Shown: piece by piece, positions 26,025 through 38,085 of the stretch | Layout: every line of letters starts with the position of its first letter | Numbering within the stretch: position 1 is the stretch's first letter | Origin: Linnemannia hyalina | Lineage: Eukaryota; Mortierellomycota; Mortierellomycetes; Mortierellales; Mortierellaceae | Length of the DNA: 64,000 bases | Assembly: GCA_019671135.1 (NCBI GenBank) | Contig: JAHRHY010000018.1 | Location: 372,001-436,000, forward strand | Reading direction: 5' to 3' | Program-made: the position numbers and the translations under genes | Notes under the pieces: generated by a model | The model's database searches: none | The model's input: only the letters and a program-made list of their open reading frames with translations | Told to the model about the DNA's origin: nothing

Positions 26025-29000
26025 ATGGCACTTGCCAACTCTGCTCACATCCCCTCGTCCCTCTCTCAACCAGACCCCGCACAATGCAAGTCAACTTTCA
26101 CACACAAACACGCTTCCAGCTTGTCTCTCGTTCACACCTCTCTCCCATTCTCTCGGCCAAGTTGCTTTTGTTGTCAGTCTTCCTATCCTAACCTACTTTC
26201 AACGTTGCCGCCTTCAACCACTTTCCTCCTATAGTTGCTATCGCGAGCATCACGGTGCACAGTGCGACGAGTTCACCCGCGGTGACTGTGTCCGTCCAGC
26301 CCAACGACACTTTCGCAGTCCGATCCCACACCCTGGACCGGATCGAGTATGTCCAGGACCCTGAACCACACCACCACCACCACGACAACAACCACCATCA
26401 CATCCATGTGTCCCCTCCTACCCCTACACCGACCGACAGTCTCGTCGAGTCAGCTTCAGTATCAGGGTCAGGGTCAGGGTCAGAGTCAGGGCCAGGGTCA
26501 GGGTCAGGACAGGAATCACAACAAAAGCAACCAGCAGCAACGAAAACACTAACGACAGACCTCGCCACAGCAACAACCACTATTACTATTCCCGCCCTTC
26601 TGCTTAAAGTTCAAGCAGGGGGTGGGGTTCGACTTTTGTTTGACATCAAGGGGACCATTCTCGACTCCTTGACGTCGTCCAATGTGCCACAGGGCGTCCA
26701 TGACCCTCAGGAACATACTCCCACCGAAAACGATACCAAAAAAGATGGCTCTCAACACCTTGGCCACAACAACACCACCACCACCACCACTACCCCACCA
26801 AGTTCACACGACACCACCGCCTCCGCTACCTCCACTACGCCCGACGTTACCATCACCACAGCAGCAGTCGAGTCACCACTAGTGTCAGTGCCAACAGAGG
26901 GAGCAACATCAACGACATCACCACCGGCAACAATTGTTGTTTCTGAGGCCGATGCTCTGCAATCCAGCATTATAGACAACAATAGCAATGCAGACTCGCA
27001 GCAGAGCCGCCAAGCTAAGGAGGAAGAAGAAGGGGAGACGCCGTGCATCAACAGCGATGATCCCTCAGGATCTATCGTAAAAACGGAGGTCTCTTCCAAA
27101 GACCTCCCAGCAACTCCTCTGGATGCCACTTTGCTGTACTTTGCAAAAGCTAGGTCGGATCAAGAAATGCTGGGGTTGTGCCGTACATTCGATCCTCAAC
27201 GTCAGGTAGCGGAACCAAAATCTCTTTTTGTTATTTTACTTCCGAGATGAAACGTGAACGGCCAACAGGCTGCCTTTGCTGTCGATCATGATGATCCTGC
27301 AACGTTTAGATAATTAACACTTCCTTTTTGATGATATAGATGAAGGACTATACCATATCGGAGGTTATCGCCCTTCCGAACGAGCACAAAGACGGTCATT
27401 ACGAGTGGGAAGCGACCTATACGCCCAAAGAGAACGTCGAGGATACAGTTGTGGAGCACAAGGCCGTTTTTGCAGTAGGTTTCCCACAATCCATCATTCC
27501 ACCAACAACTTTTCAATTGTCCAATCATCGTACAAGATTTTGCGGTGTTGTTATGCCTTATCCTAACTTGTTTGCTCCCCTTTCTTTTACTATCTAGTTC
27601 CTTTACTGGGACCCTACCTCGGCATCTACAAAAATCGTGGCCCAATTTTCTCTTTGGATCGTTAGTATGTCGTCAAACACTCTTTGTAAATTCTCCGTTA
27701 GATATGACACATAATCACACAAACTGACTCTACATTCATTCCTTACTCTGTATTTTAGATGGTCCACCAACCGAGCAAAGCTTTGCTGGACCAAGATACT
27801 CGCTCCCTGCCACATTGACATCTTCGGGAGGCGGACGTCATTGGAGAAGAGCCTCGACTCCCGAGAGATTCAACACCAATGTGGGCAAACTGCCTTCCTT
27901 TCACACAAAATTCCTCTCCATCCCCGCTAGCCACGGCTCCCTGCCAAGTCTGCCCGAGGTTGCTATTGGCACCCAAGGAGGATCGGGATCCACCTCTGCC
28001 AGTCCGTCCAACCCACAACCTGCCCCATTCGCACACGACACAGAGGATGGTCCATTGTTTCGAGCCACGGTTGTGGAGTGCGAGAACAACATTCGGGATA
28101 TGAAGGCCGCCACCAAGAGGATCCTCAAGGCCGCACAGGCGGTCGTCGATGCGAGGAAGTCTTGGGTGATTGCAGAGGAGATCTTTATCAAAGAGATGGA
28201 GACCTTTAGGCCCGCTGAGCCATTGGTCAACAGCTACCTTCGACCCATGTCAGAGAGCTTGGCGGAGAGGTCCGAGGCATTGGCCAACCAGATGCGGAGC
28301 TTGCTGATCGAGCCGCTCACCCGATTCTACGGCAACGACATCAAGGCAGCAGAGACTCATCGCAAGACGTTTGACGACGAGAGCAAGGACTATTACCAGT
28401 TCCTGTCCAAGTACATGGCCATGAAGCAGGAGAGCAACCGCAAGAAGGGCGAGGCCGATGCCAAGTACGAGAAGAAGCGCAGGCACTTTGAGATCAAGCG
28501 CTTCGAGTACTGGGGATTCCTGCTGGACATGCGCGTTGGTGGTAGCAAGAGCGACGAGATCCTCCACCATCTCACCAACTACTCCGAGAAACATTGCAGA
28601 AACATGGTCGAGACTGCCTTGTTGGCCGAAAGCCTTAAACCTGGTCTGGACATGATTGCTGCCGATCTTTTGGAGTCCCACAAGCGAGCTGCTACCGTCA
28701 GGAAGGAGCGACAGGAACGGAGAAAGGAACTTCTCGAGTCACAGGATGACAGCGTGAATGCACTTCACCTTTCACCTACGATCTCCAAGGGTGGATCGAC
28801 CCCAATGATGGCGTCCGCTTCCGCAGGATCGTCCACTAACAGCCCCGACGTCATTTCTGACAGCCCGCTCGAGATGCTTCGAGGATCTCTGGAGCCCTCC
28901 GGTGACCAGGCCGACAACACAACTCTATCTGATCAGAAGAGTACAACTGGAAGTATCTCCAATGGGTCACTGCAATTTGGTGGCGCACAACAAAATAACC

Positions 29001-32000
29001 AGGTACCAAAGTTCAGCGGTATTCGTGACTTGGAGCACCAGGACATTGACGCCGGAACCGCCCTCGGACGCCGTAAGGAGGGATTCTTGTTTGCGACCAG
29101 CCGACCCAGCATGCACAACAATTCTGCCGTCTTGGAAAAGCCCAACATCAACTGGCACAAGTACTGGTGTGTGCTTTCCGAGGGCCACATGCACGAGTAC
29201 TCGCACTGGAAGAGGGGCGCCGCCATGCTTCACAACGAGCCCATCAACCTCCGCATTTCGACCGTCCGTGCTTGCCGGAACCAGGATAGACGCTTCACTT
29301 TTGAGGTGATCACCCCCAAGTTCAGGAGGATCTACCAGGCCACTAGCGCAGAGGACATGAACTCTTGGATCAGCGTCATCTCCAATGCCATCCAGAGTCT
29401 TTTGGACGGAACAAGCAGCTGTCAGAACCTCGGTTATTACTCCCCCAACAGCAAGGACTCCAAGTCAACTGGTGTCTTTGGCGTCGACGGATTGATGTCA
29501 GGATTCAGCGGAGCAGGACGATCCAGCATGGAGCAGATGTTGCACGGCTTGCCCATGACTGGAAGCCGTCATGGACATACCGCCAGCGGTTCGCATGACT
29601 TTGGCAGAGCCTTTGAGACGCCGGACATGGATCACCTTGGCACCCGGCTTTTGCAAATAATGAGGGATTCTCACCCAGCCAACAACTTTTGTGCTGAATG
29701 CGGGGCCAAGAACCCTGACTGGTGTGCCATCAACCTCGGCATCCTCATCTGCATTGGTAAGATGACATGGCATTTGCTTGTTACTGATATGACAATTGGT
29801 TGCTTTTTATGAATTCAACTCTAATTGTTTGCCTCTATTCACATAGAATGCTCTGGAATTCATCGCAGTCTGGGAACTCATATCTCCAAGGTTCGGTCGT
29901 TCACTTTGGACACAACATCATATACCCGCGACCTTTTCGACTTTATCCGTGCTGTTGGTAACGAGACCTCAAACAAGACTTGGGAAGCCAACCTGGTTCA
30001 GTCGGAGACTCATGACGATCATACATCGACCAAGATCGTCTTTAGACGTCCTCTGGTGAACGACTCTCGTGACTACAAGGACTCGTTCATCCAGAAAAAG
30101 TACGTTGAACGAGCCTTTGTCGACAGGAAGCGGTACTATGGCGATACAGAAACGCAGGAAGAGCAAGTAGCCTTAATCACCAAAGCACTCTTCAACGAGG
30201 TCACTGCCAACAACATCCCCGGAGTCATTGCGGCGTTTGCTGCTGGCGCCGACTTGAACGCCATTCAGGAAGTTGATCCAGAGACCGATGGAAATTCCCC
30301 AGGACCCGGCCATTTTGCGATGGGGTCGGATGACACCACGGGATCCTCGGCTCTGAGCGACAGCCAACTGCAGGCAAACTTGGAAAGTCTCTCAATGGGC
30401 TCCGAGACATCTTCCCGCTACTCTCGATCGACCATCGCGTCCTCCATCCTGAACGCCCCAGGAGCTGCCCCAAGCGCTAGTCAGGATGCTCTTTCGAGCC
30501 AGCCTCTTTCGCTTGACGCCCGATCGCCTTCGCAGGCTGACCGTTCGGCGGCTTCCTTCACGGTGATGCAGACCTCTCCATTGCTCCTCGCACTCAAGAA
30601 CGGTGTCCAGTTTAGTTTGGATGATCTGTATGAGGTTTACCCCATGGCCGAGTTTATGCTTCAGAACGGAGCCACAAGCAACCTTAGTGTTAAGGTCAGG
30701 ATGCTGGACGAGGAAACAGAGACATCGGCGCAAGTTTCGACTGCTGGTGATGGATCCGTGACTGAGACTGTAGCCTCTAATCCGGGAACGTCAACCTCAC
30801 CCGTTGTTGACCTCTCAGGATCTGCCTGTAGCAACAATGGATGGGACTCGACGGTGGATCCTGAGGACATCAAGCACTTTCAGCAACGATCTAACCGACG
30901 GAGCTTGGGCCAGGTTGTCCATATGAGAGGGGAAGGAGGCGGCTCAGCCATGGAGTATCTCCGATCCAAGAGCGCCGCCCGAGGAGATCCCATGCCAGGA
31001 TCCCCGCCCATCAACGGTGACTCATCCGCCGGTGCCACTTTCAGTTCCCCACCCAATTCTGGAGCCTCTTTGACGCTGTCACCACGGCTTCGTCCACAGG
31101 GACCAGCACCCTTGGCGGGATCTGTGAGCGCCCCTACGTCTGCTGTCTCTTCGCCCTCAGCTGCTGGATCATACCCAACCAACGTCTATCGTCAACAACA
31201 ACCTTCGTCGATGCAACAGGATCTTTCGAGTCTCTTTGTGAAACGCAGAGAGAGCGATGGAGGACTCGGAACAGCTCTCTTTGCCGCCAACAAGGCGACC
31301 TCCGAGGCTTCCGAGAAGGCCAAAGGAGCTGTCGTGATTCCTGGAGCACAAAAATCAGGCAGCGGCGGCGAATACACTCTCCAGAACGCCGCCAACATCT
31401 CCACATCTCCCACTAATCACTCTGAGCACCTTGAACCTTCCCCTTCGTCGCGCAGTCACCATCACCACCATTCGTCGTCCTTGTCAACATCTCACGGACT
31501 GTATGCGCTCTCACACTCGATGTCAATGTCGGGAAGCCGTGCTAACAAGGTTAAGGCGCAACTCTCCAAGAGTCTCAGACTCTCAGCGGCCTACATCAAG
31601 AACAACATGATGAAGGAAGACAAGGAGAGCGCAGTCCCAACAATTACCCACACGGTGGCCTCTCCTCCTTCAGCTCCCCGGCCGTCGATCATGATGTCGC
31701 CCAAGGCCACTCCCGCCAGCAGTAACCACAGCGGAGTTGCAGAGTTGGCGTCTGAGCCGATGGAGCTGCCGCCCTCGACCTCTTCTACCCCCAGTATTGC
31801 CTCGAGTATCACGGACGGAGAGCCATTGTCGGGACCGTATGTATTTTTGATGAAGAAGGGGTCACTCCCGCCTGCTGAATCCTCTACTGGAAGCGCAGCT
31901 GCTACGACAACAACAACGACTACGACTGCTACGACTGCCACGACGACAACGACAGGTGCCGTGCCAGCGGCCACCACTACCTCTACGACCGCTACAGCTA

Positions 32001-32029
32001 CCTCCCCCGACGCCCAACCCACTCCTTAG
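26025..32029 (+). CDS. Large BAR-PH-ArfGAP protein
   Basis: Best model: exons 26025-26172, 26235-27205, 27340-27474, 27598-27664, 27759-29756 and 29847-32029, about 1833 residues. The first exon is the least sure; it uses a GTCAGT donor and a CTAAC branch site. From about residue 535 there is a BAR domain, then a PH domain (about 874-985, GFLFATSRP to WISVISNAIQSLL). A zinc finger ArfGAP domain follows (about 1066-1190), with CAEC, 16 residues, CIEC, and the catalytic arginine region GIHRSLGTHISKVRS. Ankyrin-like residues (AAFAAGADLNAI) come next, then a long Ser/Pro/Thr-rich tail. The protein should hydrolyse GTP on Arf at curved membranes, like ACAP/ASAP proteins and fission yeast Csx2. The N-terminal 530 residues, with a His-rich run and a Ser-Gly repeat, belong to no domain I know. 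Confidence 0.88.
26456..26516 (+). repeat. TCAGGG hexamer repeat coding Ser-Gly
   Basis: Imperfect TCAGGG units code the segment SGSGSGSESGPGSGSG in the N-terminal linker of the ArfGAP protein. It differs from the telomere unit TTAGGG and lies inside a coding exon. Confidence 0.85.
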
Positions 32030-32184
32030 TTTATATGATATCCTAGTTATTTTTCTGTTCAACAAACAAAAAGTCATTTAGAAATAACGAAAAGAGTGAA
32101 GAGGCAGCACTCGTGGAAAAGCACTTTTTTTATGATAAACGAATATCCACCTCACCTATTTCCTCAATGGTCCTCATAGTGTTT

Positions 32185-32499
32185 TTACAAAACGGTGCTA
32201 GGGCGTTGGGAGGTAAAGGGATGCCAGCACCGAGCTTGATGATGGTATATGGAGGGCTCAAGATCATTTGCTTCGGTGCGTGGAGTTTGAGCATCGTTGA
32301 CTGCGCCCCTGAGAGCCGAGGAGGATTCCGAGAAAGGATGGCGGTTGTTCAGAGACTGACCTGACGCGACTTTGGTGGTGACCGCTCTAGGTTCAGGCGA
32401 AGCTACGGCAGGTATTGCATGGGTTGTTGAGAGGACGCTTGTGAACAAGCTAAAGATGAGTGATAATGTTGCGGCTGCTGACAGAAGCAGGTTCTTCAT
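32185..32499 (-). CDS. Small secreted protein candidate (104 aa)
   Basis: The frame starts MKNLLLSAAATLSLIFSLFT at 32499 and has a clear signal peptide with likely cleavage after about residue 28 (STTHA). The mature part of about 75 residues has two His-rich spots and a single Cys, and it matches no family I know. A TATATAAAAAAA element lies on the same strand near 32555-32566, about 60 bases upstream. A GTCAGT sequence inside the frame at about 32365 could be a donor, so the C-terminal half might be replaced by a spliced exon. The gene is divergent from the F-box-like gene at 32783. A secreted or wall-associated small protein is an inference. Confidence 0.5.
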   Translation of the reverse strand: MKNLLLSAAATLSLIFSLFTSVLSTTHAIPAVASPEPRAVTTKVASGQSLNNRHPFSESSSALRGAVNDAQTPRTEANDLEPSIYHHQARCWHPFTSQRPSTVL

Positions 32500-32554
32500 A
32501 TTTTTTTTTGTTATTTTAGGTGATGTTCAAGTTCTGGCGGTGAGACCAGAGTCC

Positions 32555-32566
32555 TTTTTTTATATA
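32555..32566 (-). promoter_or_regulatory. TATA box of small secreted protein gene
   Basis: ATATATAAAAAAA on the minus strand about 60 bases before the ATG at 32499. Confidence 0.45.
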
Positions 32567-32782
32567 TTGTGGTGCAGAAATAAAGGTGGGTGTGGGCTGA
32601 ACAGATTGGCATACAAATCTGTGCATTCCTAATTTCATATGCAAATTGTCATTTGATCTCAGCCACTGTTTCACTATTGCCCACCAGATTTATGTCAACC
32701 TTGAGCACTGCCCATCCGTTCGCCTTCTTCTTTCTTCATCCTTCATTCCATCCCTTTCTCATTCGACAACACCATAGCAACC

Positions 32783-34660
32783 ATGAACTCGTCGTTCTGC
32801 CAGAGGTTCTTTGATATATTAGAATTGGTCAATCAACTCGCATTGCACCTCACAAGAGAGGATGTCTCCATACTCTCTCGCACCAACCGAGACTTGCACG
32901 CTCGCCTGTCACCCTTCCTCTTCAAGAGCCTCAATTTCTTCGACCCCATCGCAATCTTTACATCCACTTCCAGGACACAGGCCTTAGGGCGCAACATTCG
33001 GCATGTCAAGGAGCTAACTTTTAATTCGGACGAGCTTGCCTACTACTACAATTGCGTCCAAACATTCGAGGAGCTCAAGGAACAGTCTGACGACGCCCCT
33101 GGACCTCGACCGTCTTGGTATCCGGCTCGCGACCCCATAACCTGTGAATTTGTTGCTCTGCCGCCCATGACCCGCCTCACGCACCTCGATTTCTATTTTA
33201 CAAGGTTTTTGGAGATCAAATTACCAAGTGCCAGCGAGCCCCAACTGGCCTTGGCCCAGAATTGTTGGTTGATCTCTCACAACCCGCACTTGACCAACCT
33301 TCACATCCACTCTTTGCCTATCACGGCCTCTTGCAACTGCCGACTTTTGTTCAGAACGATCGCCGACCTTAGAGGGCTAAAGTATCTGAATGTTTCGATC
33401 GCGTGCCATCTGAACCGAGGCTTTCAATTGGGGTTGGATCTGCTTAACTGTCTCAGTCCGTCGATCCAGAGTTTTAATTTCGGACATATGGAGCTGGGCG
33501 ATACGCGCGAGGAACAAGATAACTCTGAGACAGGCGACGGCGGGAGCAGCAGAGAGTTGGTGGTGGTGCCAAGAAGGCAGGGGCTGTTAACCGAGTTATT
33601 AGAATTACGCCTCTGGAGAACCACCGACGAAACCACTGCAGCCGACATTCTCTCCGTCTTTGCGCAATGCCCCAACATCCAGAAGCTGGTCATAGGCGAC
33701 ATCAACGGGCATTACAATGTCCAGGACATTGGTGGATTCATTGGAAGACAGTGTCCTCATATCAACAGTCTGTCCTATTATTCGGTTGAATCTGAAGAAC
33801 TCGACTCTCTTCCCTACCGGATCATGCAAGAGCTGCCTCCTCAACAAATCATTGACTTCATCGACATGGGCGAGTTCTCGGATTTGAGCTTTCCAACAGC
33901 CAACCTGACGATCGTCAAGCACTCGACAACCCTCCGAACTCTCTCGTTCAGTCGAATCAACGGCGGCTTTAGAAGGATATCCGTTGGTGCTATTTTCGAC
34001 GAGTGCATGAACCTCACAAAGCTGCATATGGGAGGTTACGGCGGTGGAGTCTATATCGATTTGGCTGACGCCCAAGGATCGCCCTGGCGCTGCACCAAGC
34101 TCAGGAGTCTCACAATCTCCGTCAGTGGCTGCGTGCTGCCCCCTGTTGATGCCGAGAGCCTGCCCTACTATGACCGTCCAGCGCCAATCGCTCTCACACA
34201 TGCCGAGACAGATCTCTTGTCCCAGCTCGAGAAGCTTTACATCCAGATTGGACGACTTACCGAGCTCCGGGATCTGAGTATCACGATAGTCAAGTTTGAC
34301 GGACAAGGCGAGGTGGATGAAACCTCGTGGAGCTGGAACGACATCTTGGCCGTGCCGCACTCGTTCCCCGCCATGCTGAGTCTTGGAGATCCCTGGCAGG
34401 GTAGACCAGGATACTTGGGCCACCTTGCGGGATTGAGCAAATTGGAGAATTTCAAGGGATCGGTTCGTGCAGACACGAAGGAGAACAAAAAGACGATGGA
34501 GTGGAAGGAATGCGTCTGGATCAACGAACACTGGCCCCAGCTCCGTCTAGCCTATTTCTTTCACTTCAACGAAGATATCAGCGCCCCGTTTACTTGGCTC
34601 CAGGAGCAGCGCAAGTATGGTCGTGGCCGTTTGATGCTCTCCTGGACAACTAAGAAATAA
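32783..34660 (+). CDS. F-box-like / leucine-rich-repeat protein
   Basis: A single uninterrupted exon of 625 codons. Residues 8-52 (FDILELVNQLALHLTREDVSILSRTNRDLHARLSPFLFKSLNF) have the pattern of a divergent F-box helix bundle. The rest is a run of irregular leucine-rich segments (LKYLNVSIACHL, LLELRLWRT, LRTLSFSRINGGF, LEKLYIQIGRLTELRDLSI), a typical substrate-recruiting architecture for SCF ubiquitin ligases. The C-terminal signature MEWKECVWINEHWPQLRLAYFF recurs in decayed form in the next kilobase. Such genes form large lineage-specific families in Mortierella-like fungi. The target is unknown, and the F-box match is weak enough that Skp1 binding is inferred only. Confidence 0.8.
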   Translation: MNSSFCQRFFDILELVNQLALHLTREDVSILSRTNRDLHARLSPFLFKSLNFFDPIAIFTSTSRTQALGRNIRHVKELTFNSDELAYYYNCVQTFEELKEQSDDAPGPRPSWYPARDPITCEFVALPPMTRLTHLDFYFTRFLEIKLPSASEPQLALAQNCWLISHNPHLTNLHIHSLPITASCNCRLLFRTIADLRGLKYLNVSIACHLNRGFQLGLDLLNCLSPSIQSFNFGHMELGDTREEQDNSETGDGGSSRELVVVPRRQGLLTELLELRLWRTTDETTAADILSVFAQCPNIQKLVIGDINGHYNVQDIGGFIGRQCPHINSLSYYSVESEELDSLPYRIMQELPPQQIIDFIDMGEFSDLSFPTANLTIVKHSTTLRTLSFSRINGGFRRISVGAIFDECMNLTKLHMGGYGGGVYIDLADAQGSPWRCTKLRSLTISVSGCVLPPVDAESLPYYDRPAPIALTHAETDLLSQLEKLYIQIGRLTELRDLSITIVKFDGQGEVDETSWSWNDILAVPHSFPAMLSLGDPWQGRPGYLGHLAGLSKLENFKGSVRADTKENKKTMEWKECVWINEHWPQLRLAYFFHFNEDISAPFTWLQEQRKYGRGRLMLSWTTKK

Positions 34661-34929
34661 ACACAATACTCTTTTCTGAATCATGCGGACGAAAATGTGA
34701 TAATGCCCAAAAACGATGTTGGAAGTTTGGCTGTATTATATGCCTTGGGTATAGAAGAACAATACATATCTTGCCTTTCATAATTCTCAACGGTCCTCTT
34801 TCGCCGCCAATGTCAACTCGGGTCCACGATCTCTGCGCCGGGGCCTGGAGCTCCTTGAAAAGGACCTTCAATCTCATCACCCGCCTTCCAAAAAAAAAAT
34901 AAAAAAAAATAAAACATAAAAAAAAACGT

Positions 34930-35240
34930 CGACCCCGCGAGGGCTCCACCAATATTCCTCAATCCACAGTGAATCCCGTTCACCCACTGTCACTCTGGTC
35001 TCATCCGTATTCGTTCGCATGGATCCACCAGTTTCGTCCAGCCCTTCAAGAGATCCAAGTACCCAGGGCGGTTACTCGCTGGATCACCAAGACTGAGGAT
35101 GGCGAGGGAAATATCATCTTGTCATACCGATTATAAGGGGTGCCAGGAGCACATGCTCCAACCTCTCCCAATACTCCAAGTCGTCGGTACACCTCTCCCA
35201 GCATGGCCAAAAACTGTTCGGCCTCCCTCCACGGAAAGAA
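34930..35240 (-). pseudogene. F-box-like gene remnant, minus orientation
   Basis: Read on the minus strand, three frames together resemble the C-terminal part of the intact gene at 32783. They show FLAMLGEVYRRLGVLGEV (compare LEKLYIQIGRLTELRDL), LLKGWTKL (compare LAGLSKLENFKG) and RTNTDETRVTV..RDSLWIEEYW (compare RADTKENKKTM..WKECVWINEHW). A stop and at least two frame changes break it. The order of the pieces matches the intact gene, so this is an inverted, decayed copy. Confidence 0.6.
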
Positions 35241-35611
35241 CCAAAGGCGACTCTCTCTCTCTCTTGCTCATAGTTAAAAAAAAAAAAAAAAAAACAGATG
35301 CTCGGGATCAGATGTCAACTCCATGACCCCTGATAGACATCTCAAGGTGACGAAAATCCTGGAGCAGACCCCTCCCCCCCACTCCGCCTGACACTGAATC
35401 CTCCCAAGGTAAATGTAGCCATTCATGGTTCCGATCATTCGAGTGAACTTACAAACTCCTCCAGTCCCCTTGTGACATTCCTGAAAGACCCCGGCAGTTG
35501 GGGATATCACAGTGTTCGATCCGAGTGAAAAAGGGGGTCAGGTGGGATGAGGGACGGGCGAAAACATCCCCGATGTCGTTCCCCTGCCCATATTGAGCTC
35601 TCGGAAACACC

Positions 35612-35830
35612 TTGGGAAAGGCCGGCCGGGGGATTCTTGAGGCCACTTTTTCAGGACTGACGAAATTGGAGGCTGGGATCGGTCCGGGCGGACACAGAAG
35701 AGAACCAGGACAAACGATGGATTGGAAGGAAGTGGCTTGGATGGATGAACGCTGGCCGAAGCTTAAGCATGTCCGCTTCTTTGTGGGCTCAAGGACCAGC
35801 GCATGCATCGATCGCGGCAAAATTTTCAAA
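35612..35830 (+). pseudogene. F-box-like gene remnant, plus orientation
   Basis: A 70-codon frame contains FSGLTKLEAGIGPGGHRREP and MDWKEVAWMDERWPKLKHVRFF, clearly related to LAGLSKLENFKG and MEWKECVWINEHWPQLRLAYFF of the intact F-box-like gene. Nothing upstream supplies the rest of the protein, so it is a C-terminal fragment. Between this and the minus-strand remnant, 35240-35610 holds an A-run at 35277-35294 and possibly further scraps. Confidence 0.6.
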
Positions 35831-36045
35831 ATTGACATTAGGATGTGTTTGTATTGTTCTCCATAGGTATATGAAGAAGAAAATAAAGGGGGAGGAGGGG
35901 GAGAGGGGTCCAAAGAATATGTGGATTCTTGTTGTTTCTCCCTCTTCTTTGGTGGAAAACACTTTGATGTTGAAACAAACAGAGATATATTAAAGCAGAA
36001 CGATAAATAAAAAGTAAATTACAAAAGAGTAGCTGCCCCCAGCCC

Positions 36046-38085
36046 TCAGTTCTTGATCTCCTTCTTCTCGTCCTCGATCTCAGGGATCTCCTCGCCAAGT
36101 GCAATGCGATCCTGGGTATCTTGATCCTGCTCCAAGTTGACATGCTGCAACATGGCCGCACAGACAATCGTCAGGGCAGCCACGGCCAGACCCATGATGC
36201 TCATGAACCATTGCGAGTCACTGTAGGCGTCCACGACCTGCTGCTTGGTGATGGGATCCAGGAACTTGACATACTCGAGTGGATCGTTCATGGCGCGGTC
36301 CATGTCGTAGGGGCGGGTGACGCGCACACGCAAACGCGAGGGCAGGTACTGGGTCCAGATGCCTCCTGCCACAGCATTACCCACAGCCGAACCGAACGAG
36401 ACCAAGATCTGCGAGGCGCCAACGACGGTAGCGACATCCTTCTTGTGGACGACACCCGTGACGAGGACCGAACACGCCAAGTGGGCCATTCCACCACCAG
36501 CTCCGGCGATCGTCTGAGAGATGACGATAAGGAAAATCGAGGCATCCTGGTGGCGAGCAGGGATCATCAGACCGACGCCCAGGACGTAGACAAAGATACC
36601 GATCCAGACCAACAAACGCGCCTTCTTGTACCGCTTCATGATCAAGCCTGCAATGAGCTGGAAAATGAGCCATGCCATCTGGAAACCGCGGACGAGCAAG
36701 TAAGACTGACCAAAGGTAATGTCGCGCGAGACGATAAAGTACTGAGTCAGATATTGCCAGACGACGTTGCCGAGGACCTTGAGCAGGAACAAGATCATCA
36801 AAGATCCAAAGGCGGTGCGGTTGGTCCAGATCTTGAACGACATGATGGGTCGCGTGGCATACTTGGCCTCCCAGACGAACAGCAGGACGAAGAAGACGAT
36901 GCCTGAGCAGAACAAGCCGACGATAGCTGGATCTTGCCAGTTCTTGGCGGCACGACGCGCGAGGACCAAGGGCATCAATGTCAACGACAAGGCCAGGAGG
37001 ATGAGAATGGCACCAGGAATGTCAAACTCGGTGGCGAGCCAACGGAGGGTGCGGCGAGGAGGTTGGGCCACCTTGCGACGCTTGAGAGATAGTTGGACGT
37101 ACCAAAGAGGGATGAGGAGAGCCAAGGCACCGAACCCAGAGACGCAGCCCATGACAATGTACGCGACGCGCCACTTGTCCTTGGCTCCACCAAGAGTGAT
37201 GGGATCAATAAGCGCCTGGGCGACCCAGATGTTGGCGACGTTACCCATATCGTACATGGCGAACATGATACCACGATGAAGCAGGCTAGTTGTGTCTATT
37301 TTTTTCCATGGTGGACACGAAAATTTGGGTGAGTATACATGCTAGCAGGGATAGCGGGGAGAAGAAGTGCATGATTACAATAAAAGACAAGAGCCGGTGC
37401 TCTTTTTCATACCTGCAATGACGACCTGGGACAAGGTCTGGATACCAGTAACACCCATGCCGTAAAAGATCTGACCAATGCCGAGGTGCAGGAACGATTG
37501 AGCAGAACCTTCAATAGTCAAGCCCACGAGGTACGAGGTGAAAGCATAGGTCAGCGATCCGGCACGGCCAAAGACGTCTGAGACTTTGGCGTAGAAGGGC
37601 ACTAGAGCGGTCGCGAGCACGGCCAGGATGGTGGGTAGGACGGCCGTGAGCGAGGTCACTCCGAAGTAACTGGCGACGTAACCACTGATGCCCTGGGTCA
37701 GACATGCCTCGAACGATATGCACAGGGCTTGAATGAGAACACTACGTTTGTTTGTTTAGACAGTGAAAAGGAGATAGGAGAGTTAGAAGGCAGGACGAGA
37801 GGGATGCACAGCAACAGCTGCAGCGTGAGTAGGTTTTTGCTGTACGCCTGTATGCATGGTCGCCTTTCGAGAATGACGGTTGGTGCAAATAGACAGCAAG
37901 GAGAGGAGGAATATGAGAGAGAGAAAAACTTACCCAGCCCAAAGCCAGTAAAATTCTCTCTTGGACATGTTCTTGCGCTCGAGGATGTTGCTGTACTCCT
38001 CAGTCTCAGGAACAGCGTCCACGAGAGGAGCTTCCTTGACCTCGGCGCCGATGGCCCTTTCTTCCTTGCTGGCGTGGTACTCCAT
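36046..38085 (-). CDS. MFS transporter, siderophore-iron (SIT/ARN/MirB) type
   Basis: Three exons (38085-37934, 37741-37413, 37295-36046) close in frame to 576 residues. The protein has about 14 hydrophobic helices, the number usual for the siderophore-proton symporter family. Motifs seen include KVSDVFGRAGSLTYAF (the loop 2-3 MFS motif), GIGQIFYGMGVTGIQTLSQVVIAD, and RGIMFAMYDMGNVANIW after TM5. The extracellular last loop before the final helix (QYLPSRLRVRV to AYSDSQWFMS) is also typical. The N-terminus is a short soluble charged tail and the C-terminus is acidic. It would import ferric siderophores across the plasma membrane. A drug-export MFS of the 14-helix class is the alternative. A TATATA element is 200 bases upstream. 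Confidence 0.85.

Noticed and set aside
25612..26234. Three overlapping plus-strand open frames of 130-200 codons before the ArfGAP gene
   Set aside because: All three frames are open because the DNA is a C/T-rich leader. Only the last part from 26025 fits a start and donor for the ArfGAP model.
26456..26516. Telomere-like TCAGGG repeat
   Set aside because: It is short, imperfect, codes Ser-Gly in frame within an exon and is not the TTAGGG unit, so an internal telomere tract is not supported.
36121..36906. A 261-codon plus-strand open frame of charged residues
   Set aside because: It is antisense to the MFS transporter; the minus-strand frame has the membrane helices and motifs.
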